From: Helianthus annuus
Taxonomy: Eukaryota; Streptophyta; Magnoliopsida; Asterales; Asteraceae
Assembly (NCBI RefSeq): GCF_002127325.2
Contig: NC_035449.2
Coordinates: forward strand, 143,398,414-143,462,413
DNA: 64,000 nucleotides
Direction: 5' to 3'
The position numbers and the translations under genes are program-made. How positions within the stretch are numbered: position 1 is the stretch's first letter; each line of letters begins with the position of its first letter. Shown in pieces: positions 23,066 to 34,988 of this stretch. Under the pieces are notes generated by a model that searched no databases, was not told the DNA's origin, and worked only from the letters and a program-made list of their open reading frames with translations.

Positions 23066-25025
23066 GGAAATTAGAAGCTTCTTAGGGCTTGCGGGATATT
23101 ATAGGAGATTCATTCAAGATTTCTCCAAGATTGCGTCGCCGCTAACTAAGTTAACCCGGAAGGAGGAGAAGTTCATTTGGGGTGTCGAACAAGAAAGAGC
23201 ATTTCAAACGCTAAAAGAGAAGTTAACTCAAGCTCCGGTATTAACATTTCCGGACGGGGTCGAAGACTTGGTGGTTTATTCGGATGCCTCATTATCGTGG
23301 CTCGGATGCGTTTTGATGCAACGGCGCAAAGTTATAGCTTATGCCTCGAGGCAATTGGAAATACATGAAAAGAAATATCCCACGCACGACCTTGAATTGG
23401 CTGCGGTGGTGTTTGCGTTGAAAATATGGAGGCACTATTTATATGGGGTAAAGTTCACCATATTCACCGATCACAAGAGCTTAAAATACTTCTTCGATCA
23501 GAAGGAGTTAAATATGCGACAAAGGCGATGGTTAGAAACGGTGAAGGATTTTGACTATGAAATACATTATCACCCCGGAAAGGCAAATGTGGTGGCGGAT
23601 GCCCTGAGCAGAAAAGCGGATTATGTCCCAATACGAGTAAAGTCGATGCAGCTTGTTGTAACCTCGGGTATACTTGAACATATCCGAGAGGTGCAAGTAG
23701 AGGTAGTGAAAGAGGAGAACTGGAAGAAGGAAAGAATAATCGGCCAGTTAAAATATTTGTCGGATGGAAAGAACGGGTTGAAGACTCGATCAGGGAGAGT
23801 ATGGGTTCCAAATTCTTGTGGGCTTAAGACGCTTCTACTCAATGAAGCTCATAAATCCCAATATTCTATTCATCCCGGTGCGACCAAGATGTACAACGAT
23901 TTGAAACAAAACTATTGGTGGCCCAGAATGAAGAGGGATGTAGTAAAATACGTGGAGAAGTGCTCGACTTGTTTACAAGTCAAGGCGGAACACCAGAAAC
24001 CATATGGAAAACTGCAACCATTGGAGATCCCGATTTGGAAATGGGAACATATCATTATGGACCTATTGACCAAACTACCTAAAACAATTCGGGGATTCGA
24101 TGCTATATGGGTGATTGTGGATAAATTGACGAAGAGTGCACATTTTATTCCTATACGCGAAACATATACTTCGGAAAAGATGTCCGAGGTATATACAAAC
24201 GAAATAGTGGCACGTCAAGGAGTACCGGTATCCATTGTTTCAGATAGAGATACCCGAATTACTTCAAACTTTTGGTGAGATTTTCAAGAACAAATGGGAA
24301 CGAAACTTTTCATTAGCACCGCCTACCATCCTCAAACGGATGGGCAGAGTGAAAGAACAATATAGACGCTAGAGGATATGTTACGGGCATGTATCATCGA
24401 CTTTGGTGGAAGTTGGGATGTTTATCTACCTTTGGCCGAATTCTCGTATAACAATAGTTACCATTCGAGCATCGGCATGGCACCTTACGAGATGCTATAT
24501 GGTAGGAAGTGCAGAACCCTGGTGTGTTGGGGTGAAGTAGGTTTGCGTGAATTGGCGCATAAAGACGTAATTCAGGCCACTAATGAGAAGATTGATGTGG
24601 TACGAGCCCATTTGAAAGCAGCCCAAGATAAGCAAAAGTCTTATGCCGATAAAAGACGAAGACCGATTGAATTCCAGACAGGCGACATGGTTATGTTAAA
24701 GGTTTCCCCATGGAAGGGCGTTATCAGATTCAGAAAAAGAGGGAAACTAAGCCCGAGGTTTAGCGGGCCATTTAAAATCATCGAACGGGTTGGCAAGGTA
24801 GCTTATCGCCTAGAGCTACCGGAAGAGTTGAGTGGAATACATGGCACGTTTCGTGTATCACAGCTACGAAAATGTCTAGCGGAGGAAATAGCCTATATCC
24901 ATTACGATGATATCGAAGTGGATGATAGCCTGAATTATGCGGTAAGGCCATTAGAGATTTTAGATCGAAAGGTTAAGCACTTGCGAAATAAACAAATCAA
25001 TCAAGTCAAGATCAAATGGGAGCAT
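23066..25025 (+). pseudogene. pol: Tekay-type pol: RT end, RNase H, integrase (broken)
   Basis: One frame holds the end of reverse transcriptase ([20 protein letters not shown]), RNase H ([43 protein letters not shown]), the integrase zinc domain (HKSQYSIHPGATKMY, CSTCLQVK), the core (IIMDLLTKLPKT, IVSDRDTRI) and the start of a chromodomain. In-frame stops are TGA 24276-24278 and TAG 24363-24365. Upstream the frame is open into the LTR stub from ATG 22962, giving an LTR-pol fusion frame. The frame is cut after the tryptophan-glutamate-histidine of the chromodomain by the copia element. Confidence 0.9.
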
Positions 25026-25510
25026 CCCCTTGTTCGTAAGGATCTTTCACAGAATTGTCAATCTAATCAAGAGTGCAGAATCCTCTTGATCAGAATATAG
25101 CAGAAAACGTGTAGGAACATAAATTAGCAATTCACAATCAAACCAGATCTTTATTGATTATCTATCAAACTGATTACAATCAATCAAGATCCCTAACAAC
25201 CAGAATTTCATCCAAGCACAAGCTCTCACGAAATTACTCTCTCACAAACTCTGTTTTGGCTGATTAACTAAAGCCTAAAGCCTAAGCGTGTTTATATAAC
25301 ACAAGGTTTGCTACTTGGGCTAGGTTAAACCTCATGGACTGCGAATTGGACAAGCCCAATTCGCCCCCTAGACCCAAAATGGGTTTTGTTTAGCCCAAAC
25401 TCTATTATTTCACTAATACAAAGCTAAACCCGCTAATCGTTTATTGTTTAACTAACTACAAGATATCCAAAGACCAAATCTAAGCTGTTGTCACATAATA
25501 TGCACCAACA
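25026..25510 (-). repeat. Copia 3' LTR, terminus eroded
   Basis: On + it runs CCCCTTGTTCG to ATGCACCAACA and matches 34386-34870. The TGTAGGT at the far end of the partner LTR is absent here. Confidence 0.92.
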
Positions 25511-27130
25511 AACTCCCCCTTGACAATAGCTTCATAAAATAACTTTGTCTTCAGTCTTCTTGCAATCTTCATGTAGTCTTGTACTGTCTTTGGTCTTTGG
25601 ATAGCTTCAGCTTCAATAGCTTCTATCAGCAACAGACTGCCCCTAAGCTGATGCATCCAATCACCAAATCTTCAACACGTTAGCACTTGAGTAAACTCCA
25701 GTTTAGCATTTGTAAAGCAATCTTCAATCTCTTCAACTTTGTCTGCAATGTAGAAAGGAGGTTCTACCATGCATCCAATCAAACTCTCATCTTCTCAGCA
25801 ACTTCTCAGCAACATATCGCTTCAATCTGTATACTATAAAACAAATATCTCGAGAAACCATAAGAATTTTTCAACAAAGTTAAATAAATTATTATTTTTC
25901 AAGAGATAGTTAAACTGTATCACATATTAAGCATTTTCAACTTATCATCAACACGCAAAACTTTTGTTCAACACACAAGAACCTGCATGATTAAAAATTT
26001 TGAACTCACTTTCTAACACCGTCTCCCCCTATCAGTGACAATTCCTCCAAGAATAACAGTTTTCCGTACATTAAGAATTTTAAACAAAAAAAAGACACTA
26101 TTTTTGGATTTTTGTATTTTTGAAAGCAAGTAAATAACAAAAACAATAAACACTGTATTTTTGTGAGAATCACCGGTAAGAGGATCATATCAGCACAATG
26201 ACACTGTTTCACACTATTAGATAATTCTTTATTTAATTTTTCGTGAAAAGCAGTCCAAGATGATTACCAGTATGTTTGTCCACTTAAACAAAATGCATGA
26301 ACATTTCAAGTACCATTACTGTATGATACGTTAAAATAATTTTATTACTGAAATATTAGTGGGTCCCACTTCAGGATATACTCCCGCGATCAAGGTATGC
26401 ACAAAGATTCATCATAGTAGGTGAGTATACTGAATTCATCCGTTTTGTTTTTCAACGTTTAGATAATTGGTGATTAGGTCAGTACTTCCGTACAACAAAG
26501 AGACCAAAATATCTAACGAGGGCTATGACAAATACCATTTTTGGTACGACTTATGCTTTTTGTACATTTTGAATGACTCTCTAGGAGAGCTTCTTCATTT
26601 ATGGGATTTGGCATATTTTTCTCTTTTAAGATATCCTGGTTGTGCCTAGGTCAGCATGTATCTGGATGCAGCAGAAGGACAACCCTGATATCCCCAGATG
26701 AAATAACAGTATAAAGACCCGAAACCTCAGATTTTGGCAATCTATCAATGCAAGATTTAAGGTCATTAAACCACTGATGTGTTCCCCACTCATATTCAGT
26801 TCATTTATGTTTATATCACATTGGTAAGTTGATTATTTCATGCTTTTTTTCCTACTGGTACATCGTATGATGAAGCTGCTATCACACTTAAGCAATTTTG
26901 GTTCAATTTCAGTGTGACAGTCTAACTTGCTGATGTACTATCATTTCTTCTTTTTCACACAGTGGGAACTCATTTTTTATTTTTCTATTTTTTTATGTTT
27001 TTGATTTTTTAATGTTTGTGATTTTTTAATGTTTTTGTATTTTTTTGATTTTTGAGATAAGCAGTAAACTATTTACAAAAGTTTTTATGAAAAACCAGTT
27101 ATTTAGGATTCCTCATCCTGTTGAGTTCGA
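25511..27130 (-). other. Copia PPT and non-coding 3' region
   Basis: AACTCCCCCTT at 25511-25521 reads on - as the polypurine tract AAGGGGGAGTT. The remaining ~1.6 kb has no gene, although a SIRE-type env-like gene could be expected here. Short blocks at 26482-26492, 26708-26719 and 26932-26946 recur in the same order in the 3' region of the copia element at 48807-50239. Confidence 0.75.
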
Positions 27131-29322
27131 CTAAATGTTCAAAGCAGCCCTGTCAAATGCTTTAGTATAAAGATCGGCCAGGTTATCTTCTGTGTCGACT
27201 CGATGTAATTCAATTAGTCTCTTTTCAGCACAATCCCGTATAAAATGATGATGTATGTCAATATGTTTTGTGCGACTGTGTTTCACGGGATTATTTGTTA
27301 TAGAAATTGTGGCATTATTGTCTATCATAATAGGAGTACGAGTGAAATCCAAACCGTAATCGCGCATCTGCTGTTGAATTCAGAGAAACTGAGAGCAGCA
27401 GCTACCAGAAACAATATATTCAGCTTCACACGTAGAGGTAGACACATAAGATTGCTTCTTGCATTGCCAAGACACAATCCTGCCTCCTAAGAACTGACAA
27501 CCACATGTTATAGACTTTCTGTTCGATTTGCATCCTCCAAAGTCTGAATCAGTGTAAGCAACAAAATTCAGATCACTATCAGCTGGATACCACAACCCAA
27601 GTTTAGGTTTCCCCTTCAAGTAACGAAGAATACGCTTCACTACTTTCATTTGTGACTCTTTTGGATTGGCCTGATATCTGGCACACAAGCATACAGCAAA
27701 CATGATGTCGGGTCTTGAAGCAGTCAAGTACATTAGAGAACCAATCATTGCCCTGTAATGAGTTGGATCAACGTCTTTAGTACTTTCATGATCTGGACCA
27801 AGATTGTGATTTTCATAAATGGGTGTGTTGAAAGTAGAGAAATCATTCATTTTGAACCGATTCAAAATGTCATACACATACTTTGTTTGATGAATAAACA
27901 TCCCATCCTCCTTCTGTTCAACTTGTAATCCCAGAAAGTAAGACAGCTCACCCATAGCACTCATTTCGAACTTGCTCTTCATCACCTGCTCGAACTCTTT
28001 ACACATGTTTTCATTTGATGACCCAAAGATGATGTCATCCACGTACACTTGTACTAGCAGAAAATCTTCCTTCTTCCTCTTGATGAATAGTGTACTGTTA
28101 ATCTGACCTCTTTCAAAACCATTCTTGTCAGATGTGTAGACATTGTCTCGTACCACGCCCTGGGAGCTTGATGTAATCCATACAAAGCCTTATCAAGTTT
28201 GTACACCCGATCTGGATAATCTGGATCAACGAACCCATCTGGTTGTGAGACATACACCACTTCTTGGACTTTCCCGTAAAGAAACGCACTCTTCACGTCT
28301 AGTTGGTAAACTTTGAAGCCCTTGAATGTTGCGAAAGCTAGAAACAAACGAATTGCCTCCAACCTTGCCACTGGTGCAAACACCTCATTGTAGTCAATCC
28401 CTTCTTGCTGATTGAAACCTTTGACAACCAATCGAGTCTTGTTTCGCGTCACAATTCCTCTTTCATCCTTCTTGCACCTAAATACCCACTTGGTGCCTAT
28501 CTCTCTTTCACCTTTAGGAAGGTCAACTAACTCCCAAACTTTCAACTTCGCAAACTGGGCCAATTCCTCTTGCATAGCCTCAACCCAAGAATTGTCTTTT
28601 AGAGCCATATGAATGTTCTTTGACTCCTCTTGAGAAATGAAACAACTATACAAGCACTCGTTCACAATCCTAGTCTTCTCAATCAACACAAGTAAACAAT
28701 AATTCGCTGCTTTGCTTCTTCTTGTCTGAACACCTACAGTAGGATCTCCAAGTATCATGTCAACTGGATGATCTTTGTTTGCTCGTGTAGTAGCAACTGT
28801 ATCGACTTCCAAATTATCACCCAGGTTTGATCCAACCTCCCCCTGAACATTCTGATTTGCAAACGGATTAATGAAATCCTCCCCCTGATTGGGTTCAGGT
28901 TCACTATCGCTTGAATCAGTATCAGCAGCACCTTGGGAAGTTTCCGAAGCATCTGTCATATCAACATTTGATCTAGGCATGAACTCGCCTTCATCATCTT
29001 CATTTATCACTGCTTGAATCAGCTGAGAATCATCTGCATTGGAAAACTCATGAATATTAAATGATTTAAAATCACATAATATAGCAGGTCCATTCGTTGA
29101 TTGTTGAGGTTTGTAGGAAGTAATTTCCACATTAAACACAACCTCAATTTTAACAGTTTTTAGATTAAAAACCCTTTTATTCGGTGCGCCAGGTACGTAA
29201 CCTAGAAAGTAGCCTTCGTCTGCCACCTCACCGAAATTTTGTTTATCTTTATTTCGCACAATGGTGCAGGGTAATCCAAATGGTTCAAAGCCTTCTAAGT
29301 TTGGCTTTTTGTTAAACATCAA
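27131..29322 (-). pseudogene. pol: Copia integrase tail, reverse transcriptase and RNase H
   Basis: Frame 29322-28054 has the integrase-RT linker (acidic, Ser/Asn-rich), then RT start: [48 protein letters not shown] frameshift near 28150 moves into 28156-27380 with the RT active site YVDDIIFGS and RNase H-side blocks (LMYLTASRPDIMFAVCLCAR, AYTDSDFGGCKSNRKS, CEAEYI). A TGA at 27380-27382 is followed in frame by the last RNase H part (IMIDNNATISITNNP, KHIDIHHHFIRD) to 27131. It would make cDNA; broken here. Confidence 0.9.
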
Positions 29323-30219
29323 CTCATGACAAGTTTTGTTAAAATGTTGAATAGTTTAAACTTTGTTTAGGACGTAGCAAGCTGTATTCACAGCTTCTCC
29401 CCAGAAAAGAACTGGTAGCTTTGAATCTGAAAGCATCGTCTTAGCGGCTTCAATCAACGTCCTGTTTTTCCTCTCAGCGACTCCATTCTGTTGAGGCGTA
29501 TAAGGAGCAGAATATTGATGTTTAATTCCCTTGCGAAGACAATAGAGATCCAGAATACGATTCTTGAACTCCGTGCCATTATCACTCCTTATCCTCTTGA
29601 TCTCTGCATCATGGACGTTTTCCAATTTTCTAAAAAGATCTATCAACAACTCTGCTGTCTCATCTTTTGTACCTAAAAAGAAAACCCATGAGTAACGTGA
29701 GTAATCATCAGTGACAACAAGACAATAGTACTTTCTACCTATGCTCCTCACGTTTACTGGACCTAATAAATCCATGTGAAGTAATTCATAAGCGGCATCT
29801 ATGGAATTTACTGTTTTTGATTTGTGAGGTTTCTTTTGTTGTTTTCCCTTTTGACAGGGTAAACATTTATCTTCCACTTGAAACCTCTGCATTGGAACCC
29901 CTTTCACTAGCTCATTTTTAACAAGGTAATTCATTTTTCGATAGTGAATATGGGCCATGCGTCTGTGCCACAACATCGATTCAGCTTTAGATGCTTTTGA
30001 TAGTAAACATGCCACCACAGCTGTCGGATCCTTAGCACCCATGTCCATGACATAAGTGTCATTTATCCTTGGAGCACGTATCACTATCCAATCGTCCGGA
30101 ATCTCCAAACCTGGTTTCAACACTAATGCTTCATTCTTGGTAAAATGGACCGAGTGACCCTTGTCATAGACTTGTGACACGCTCATCAGATTGTGTTTAA
30201 GCTGCTCAACATAATTCAC
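29323..30219 (-). pseudogene. pol: Copia integrase with GAG-pre-integrase domain
   Basis: The N-terminal zinc-binding domain has LWHRRMAHIHYRKMN and CLPCQKGK. The catalytic core follows with HMDLLGPVN, VVTDDYSRYSWVFF, IRSDNGTEFKN and APYTPQQNGVAERKNRTLIE, placing the D, D and E residues. An in-frame TAA at 29356-29358 separates it from the rest of pol, which continues in the same frame at 29322. It would insert element cDNA into the genome. Confidence 0.92.
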
Positions 30220-30430
30220 TTTGTCCTGTGTGATCTTCCCATTGGTTACTTTTCCTCATCCTGTAATTCTACCACCTTTAGCACCCGCAAAATTCACATG
30301 TCCACCATCATAATCCTCAAACTCGGTCAACAATCTCACATCCCCCGTCATGTGCCTGGAGCAGCCACTATCAACATACCACAAGTTGATAATCCTCCTT
30401 AGCAGCTCCTGCACACACCAACCAAGAAAT
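30220..30430 (-). pseudogene. pol: Copia aspartic protease remnant
   Basis: Read on -, the active-site region WYVDSGCSRHMTGD lies around 30345-30385, with the end of the protease running toward 30220. A TGA interrupts it near 30258, in the same frame as the integrase part. The catalytic Asp-Ser-Gly is still present. It would process Gag-Pol. Confidence 0.7.
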
Positions 30431-30585
30431 TAGTTAGATTGGGGGACCCAAGCCTTAATGGTCTTGGGTCGTCCAAATTCACCAACTACTTGAACATCCA
30501 TCCAAAATCCATTACTCCTAACTGGATTCTTGGATCTTAGACCTGTTGATGGAATTTGTTTTTGATTTCCACTAGGTCTTTGGTC

Positions 30586-32228
30586 CTAAGGGTTCCTATA
30601 TGTGTTTGGACTATTTGACCTTTGAAAATTTTGATTTTGATACCTTGAATTTTGATTCCAATAAGCATTATTGTTGTAATTTCTAAAGCCATTGTTATAA
30701 AAAGTTCGACCACCATTATTTTGGTATCGATTTTGATATTGACCTTGACTTCTGAAATTATTATACTTATAATTGTTCATTCTTGGTGAACTGCTTCTAG
30801 GTCTCTCATTTCTGCCTGGTGGAGATTTAGGCTGAAATCTTGGTTGATTTCTTTGAAAACGAGGAACTTGTGGAGTTCCTTTTTTAGCCCTATCTACACC
30901 AACAACAACATTCTCTGGTTGCTTAGGAGCAGACTTCTTTGGAGAATTTGCAACTTTCTCCTCATTATCACCTTTATTCGCAGGTGATGTCTCTCTCTTC
31001 CTTTCACTAACTTGTGCTTCATTCTTTTTGTTAGGACAACAGCTAGCTACATGTCCTTTGGTGTGACATTTGAAGCACGATCTCTTTTTCGAAGACTTCT
31101 TATCTGAAGCCTTTAACTAGATTCAGGTTTTGATGATGATGCCTTAGAAGAATTTGGTTCAGTTTGCTTAGTTTCAGAATTTCTTTGTTCTTGTTTTTAG
31201 CAAACTCTACATTAGATTCGTTTTCAATAACAGCTGTTTCGTTTTTCATGTCACTTCCTTGAACAAAATCAATCTGTTTAACAACAGTTGGATTCTTATT
31301 CTTAGGATGTGAAGTTTTCTTTTTTAAAATAGGTTTTGTTGTTATTATCCTTCTTAGCATCATCACCCTCAGACTCATCACCTTGTCTTGATGTGGAACT
31401 ACTTGGTGCCGTTGACATAAACTTTGTTAGCTCATCTTCATCAGGTAGGAATGAATAATCCTGACTAAGAGGAGGTGGGACTTCATTAAAACCCTTAAAT
31501 CCCAAACTAGTCTTATCATTACTCTTCTTTAACCCACCCATCATGTGTTTCATAACAAAAGTAGAGTCCCTGAATTGACCTAATTTCTTTTCAAGTTCAA
31601 CAATTTTGAGTTGTGCATCTGACAACTCTTTGCATTTTTCAGAAATCTCTTTTGTTTTCTCAACCATCATTTCATGAGCTAAGTCTATGACTTGAAGTTT
31701 TTCATTTAATTTGCAGGTTACAACTTCAATTTCAATTTCGCTTTCATAACCTTTTATTCTCTTCAAGTATAGTGATTTATTTCTTTTGGCAAAAAATTCT
31801 TTAATGTTAGACATTTCACTTTCCAAACTTTGGTTTTGTGTGGACAACCCGTCAACCTCACCCTGTAGTTCACGACATTTTAAACACACAGAATTAGAAT
31901 TTACCTCTCCTGTTTGTTTGTCAAGGTTGGCCATTAGAGCTGCAAGTTGAGCTTCCATTCTTTTGTATTTAGCATCCTTTTCTTCAGCTTCCCTTTCATT
32001 GTCAGACTTTTGCTTTTCCTCTTCAGCATCTGTTGTTTGATCACGCTTCTCTTCTTCAACTTTACTCTCTATTTTCACCTCAGCATCCATTTTCACTTCA
32101 GCATTTCCCACAGTAGCTTCAACATCTTCAACTGGCACTATCTCAGCGATGAATGCCTGAGTGGCATTTTCATTATCTTCAAGATGAATACTCCAATCAT
32201 AAGAACCTTCTCGTGCTGTAGAGATCAA
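30586..32228 (-). pseudogene. gag: Copia gag, coiled-coil and second zinc-knuckle part
   Basis: 32228-31302 is a long charged helix region with an acidic EEKRDQTTDAEEEKQ stretch and heptad-like spacing (KCKELSDAQLKIVELEKKL). A frameshift leads to 31381-31100, and about 31095-30586 holds a second CCHC knuckle (CFKCHTKGHVASCC, near 31050) followed by an Asn/Gln/Arg-rich tail (NNYKYNNFRSQGQYQNRYQN). The coiled coil suggests Gag multimerisation. Stops follow at 30586. Confidence 0.8.
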
Positions 32229-33511
32229 AGCCTTTGAGCTAGAATTGTTTGATGCATTCTGTTGTTTGAATTCTTACTTGAAGTCTCTTGCTTTTGTGTT
32301 TGACATTCTCTAGCGAAATGCCCATAACTTTGACAGTTAAAGCACCTCACTTTGGTCTTGTCAAAACCAACAGTCCTCCCCACAAACTTCCTTCCTGTTT
32401 TGTTCATGAATCTCTTCACTCGCCTAGAAATCATGGCCATTTGCCATTGCAAATCCATCTCTTCAAGATCATCAGGGTCAATCTGATCATAATCTTCATC
32501 TAAAGTAGCAGGATCAGATATCTTCCCCTGAATATAGTTCTCATAAGAAGCAACGAATGAGGCAAGTAGAGCAAGATGTTCTTCAGCAGACTTCACACTC
32601 ATTGGCATCGACTTAGCACTACTACTTTGCTTAGAAGCTGATATTCTCTTGGCTCCTGTTGATCCTCCTGAAGCAGCTACAAAACAAACATCACCATCCT
32701 CATTCACTGTGACCTGCTCATTCTCACACGATAGAAACACAGTAGAAGAGTCGCTAGAAACGTTGTGAGATGAAGAAGATGTAAGCCCATTGTAAATCGT
32801 CGGATCTTGAACCTGATCATATCCAGTATCTTTCTTCTTCATACTGAGCTCATAAGCTCTCAGCTTGCCAACTACTTCTTCAAGCTCTTTTGTCTCATAA
32901 TCTGCTTCTTCCTTGATCATGAGAGTGTAGATATCCCACTTAGTAGGTAAGGCATCGAGCAGCTTGTCATTCTTCTCTACGTCAGAATAGCAATCGATTT
33001 CATAATTTTCCATTTCTGACATTAGATGGTAGTAACGAGTGATGATGTCCTCAAGTGACTCATGTTTCATGTACTTGAAAACAGCAAACTGCTTCTTCAG
33101 TAGATCAATCTTGTTCTTCTTGAAATCTGCATTACCCGTGTATCTTTTCTCTAATGCATCCCACATGTCCTTTGAATTTGTGTACTTCTTGAAGGTATGC
33201 TTGATGCTATCAGGTAAGGACATTTTGATTGCAGCCAAGGCTCTCTTTTCAGCCTCATACATCTTTTTGTCAACCTCTTGCATGTTCACATAGGCTGTTC
33301 TACGTGGTCTGCCCTCAAAATCATATGTAGGGTTTATGTACCCATCTTCAATGCATATCCACATGAGAGTGTCCTGATATTCAATGAAGGATTGAAAACG
33401 ATCCTTCCATGTCAAATAATTTTCCACCTTCATCATCTTAGGCGGTTTGTTGGTACTGCCAACCTCATGCTCCATCTTCAACAACTCATTCAAAGTAGAC
33501 ATGTTTGACAT
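32225..33511 (-). pseudogene. gag: Copia gag, N-terminal part with first zinc knuckle
   Basis: ATG at 33511 (second ATG at 33502). Contains the copia gag block (MMKVENYLTWKDRFQSFIEY, then WDALEKRYTGN, and LLKKQFAVFKYMKHESLEDI). A serine-rich spacer follows, then IDPDDLEEMDLQWQMAMISR and the CCHC knuckle CFNCQSYGHFAREC near residue 397. The frame ends four codons into an overlap with the next gag part, a frameshift. Gag would form the particle and package RNA. Confidence 0.88.
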
Positions 33512-34364
33512 TTTAACGTTGTAGACTGATAAAACCGTACAAAATATTCAGAAAATAGTGGTTACCAAATTACACCATTAGAATCGTCTCGAATAGGCAA
33601 ATCCAATGATATATAATGTCAAAAATCGAATTCGTGATTTTCCAGAGTCAACAGCAAAACAGTCAAATTTTATCGACGCTTGCCAACAGAAATTCCACCA
33701 CTTAATTTTGCTGTTAATTTCGCTGGTTATGCTGTTAATTTCGTTGCTTTAGTTCACAGGTCTAGTTCGCCGGTCAACTTCGCTGAAAGGTCAAAAATTC
33801 GCTGCCAATTTCGCTGGTCTATTTCGCTATTACGACGACCAGTAAATTCGCCGAAAACCGTAATTTCACTGAGGAAAATTATACGTTTACCAAAGTCGCC
33901 TTTGGATTTCAACTTCGCCGATAGGTTCGCTGGTATGTTAATTTCGCAGGTCCAGACTGCGAAATTAATTAAATTCGCCTGTTAAACTTGGAAATTCAAT
34001 CTTCTCGAAATTTCTGATGATTCTATATCTTCTCCAACACAAATCTGCAAAATCAAACAAGCAAATCAACAAAGTTTTGACAAAATTTTGATGAACTTAA
34101 TGAAGAACACGAAGAACAGTCTTCGAATCTTCAAGTTTCTCAGCCAAAATTCTTCAAAACAATCAACCAAAAACTGTCCTGGAAACCCTAAAACCTGCAA
34201 AACAGCAATCAAACAAAACAAAAGATCAAAAACAGCCAACAATTTCGAAAATTTTATCAAACCAACAAAAAATTTCGAAACCCTAATTTTTCAGGTTTCA
34301 AAATTCTCGAAAAACTTCCTGATTCTGCCAAGCACAATTCTGAACCGAGCCTTCAAGAGCCTAA
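33512..34364 (-). other. Copia untranslated leader with degenerate TTCGC repeats
   Basis: Between primer site and gag start. On +, 33700-33980 repeats TTCGCTG, TTCGCCG or TTCGCTA about a dozen times at irregular spacing. No gene seen; 34030-34330 is A-rich. Confidence 0.65.
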
Positions 34365-34379
34365 TGCTCTGATACCAAT
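34365..34379 (-). promoter_or_regulatory. Primer binding site, tRNA-Met type
   Basis: Read on - directly after the LTR: ATTGGTATCAGAGC. TGGTATCAGAGC matches the initiator tRNA-Met 3' end, the usual primer of plant copia elements. Confidence 0.9.
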
Positions 34380-34870
34380 TGTAGGTCCCCTTGTTCGTAT
34401 GGATCTTTCACAGAATTGTCAATCTAATCAAGAGTACGGAATCCTCTTGATCAATATAGTAGAAAATGTGTAGGAACAGAAATCAGCAATTCACAATCAA
34501 ACCGGATCTTTATTGATTATCTATCAAACTGATTACAATCAATCAAGATCCCTAACAACCAGAATTTCATCCAAGCACAAGCTCTCACGAAATTACTCTC
34601 TCACAAACTCTGTTTTGGCTGATTAACCTAAACCCTAAAGCCTAACCCTGTTTATATAACACAAGGTTTGCTACTTGGGCTAGGTTAAACCTCATGGACT
34701 GCGAATTGGACAAGCCCAATTCGCCCCCTAGACCCAAACTGGGTTTTGTTTAGCCCAGACTCTATTATTTTACTAATACAGAGCTAAACCCGCTAATAGT
34801 TTATCGTTTAACTAATTACAAGATATCCAAAGACCAAATCTAAGCTGTTGTCACAGAATATGCACCAACA
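34380..34870 (-). repeat. Copia 5' LTR
   Basis: 491 bases; on - it starts TGTTGGTGCATATT and ends GGGGACCTACA. Directly right of it the gypsy pol frame resumes with GAAAGGTTC. Confidence 0.94.
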
Positions 34871-34988
34871 GAAAGGTTCAGACACCACATGGGAGTCCGA
34901 AGAGGAAATGCGACGTCTCTACCCTACCCTATTCGGTACGTACTTTGGTTTCGGGGACGAAACCTTTTTAAGGGGTGTGGACTTGTAA
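34871..34988 (+). pseudogene. pol: Tekay-type pol C-terminus after the copia insertion
   Basis: Continues the chromodomain cut at 25025: GSDTTWESEEEMRRLYPTLF, then a short tail ending at a TAA inside the 3' LTR (34986-34988). The codons for the tail overlap the stem-loop at 34947-34964. Confidence 0.9.
34947..34983 (+). promoter_or_regulatory. Stem-loop and purine tract before the 3' LTR
   Basis: 6-bp stem GGTTTC/GAAACC with loop GGGGAC (34947-34964), then a purine-rich AAGGGGTGTGGAC up to the LTR. Hairpin to LTR is 19 bases. Confidence 0.82.

Larger units (their letters stand above)
25026..34870 (-). mobile_element. Ty1/copia element, probably SIRE/Maximus-like, nested in chromodomain codons
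   Basis: Read on -: LTR (34870-34380), tRNA-Met primer site, long leader, gag with coiled coil and two zinc knuckles, protease, integrase, reverse transcriptase, RNase H, a ~1.6-kb 3' region, PPT, LTR (25510-25026). The order integrase before reverse transcriptase defines copia. The long coiled-coil gag suggests the SIRE group but is not proof. The left-hand LTR has lost about its terminal seven bases and the adjacent target duplication. LTRs differ by about 4% by hand count. Coding parts contain several stops and frameshifts. Confidence 0.9.
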
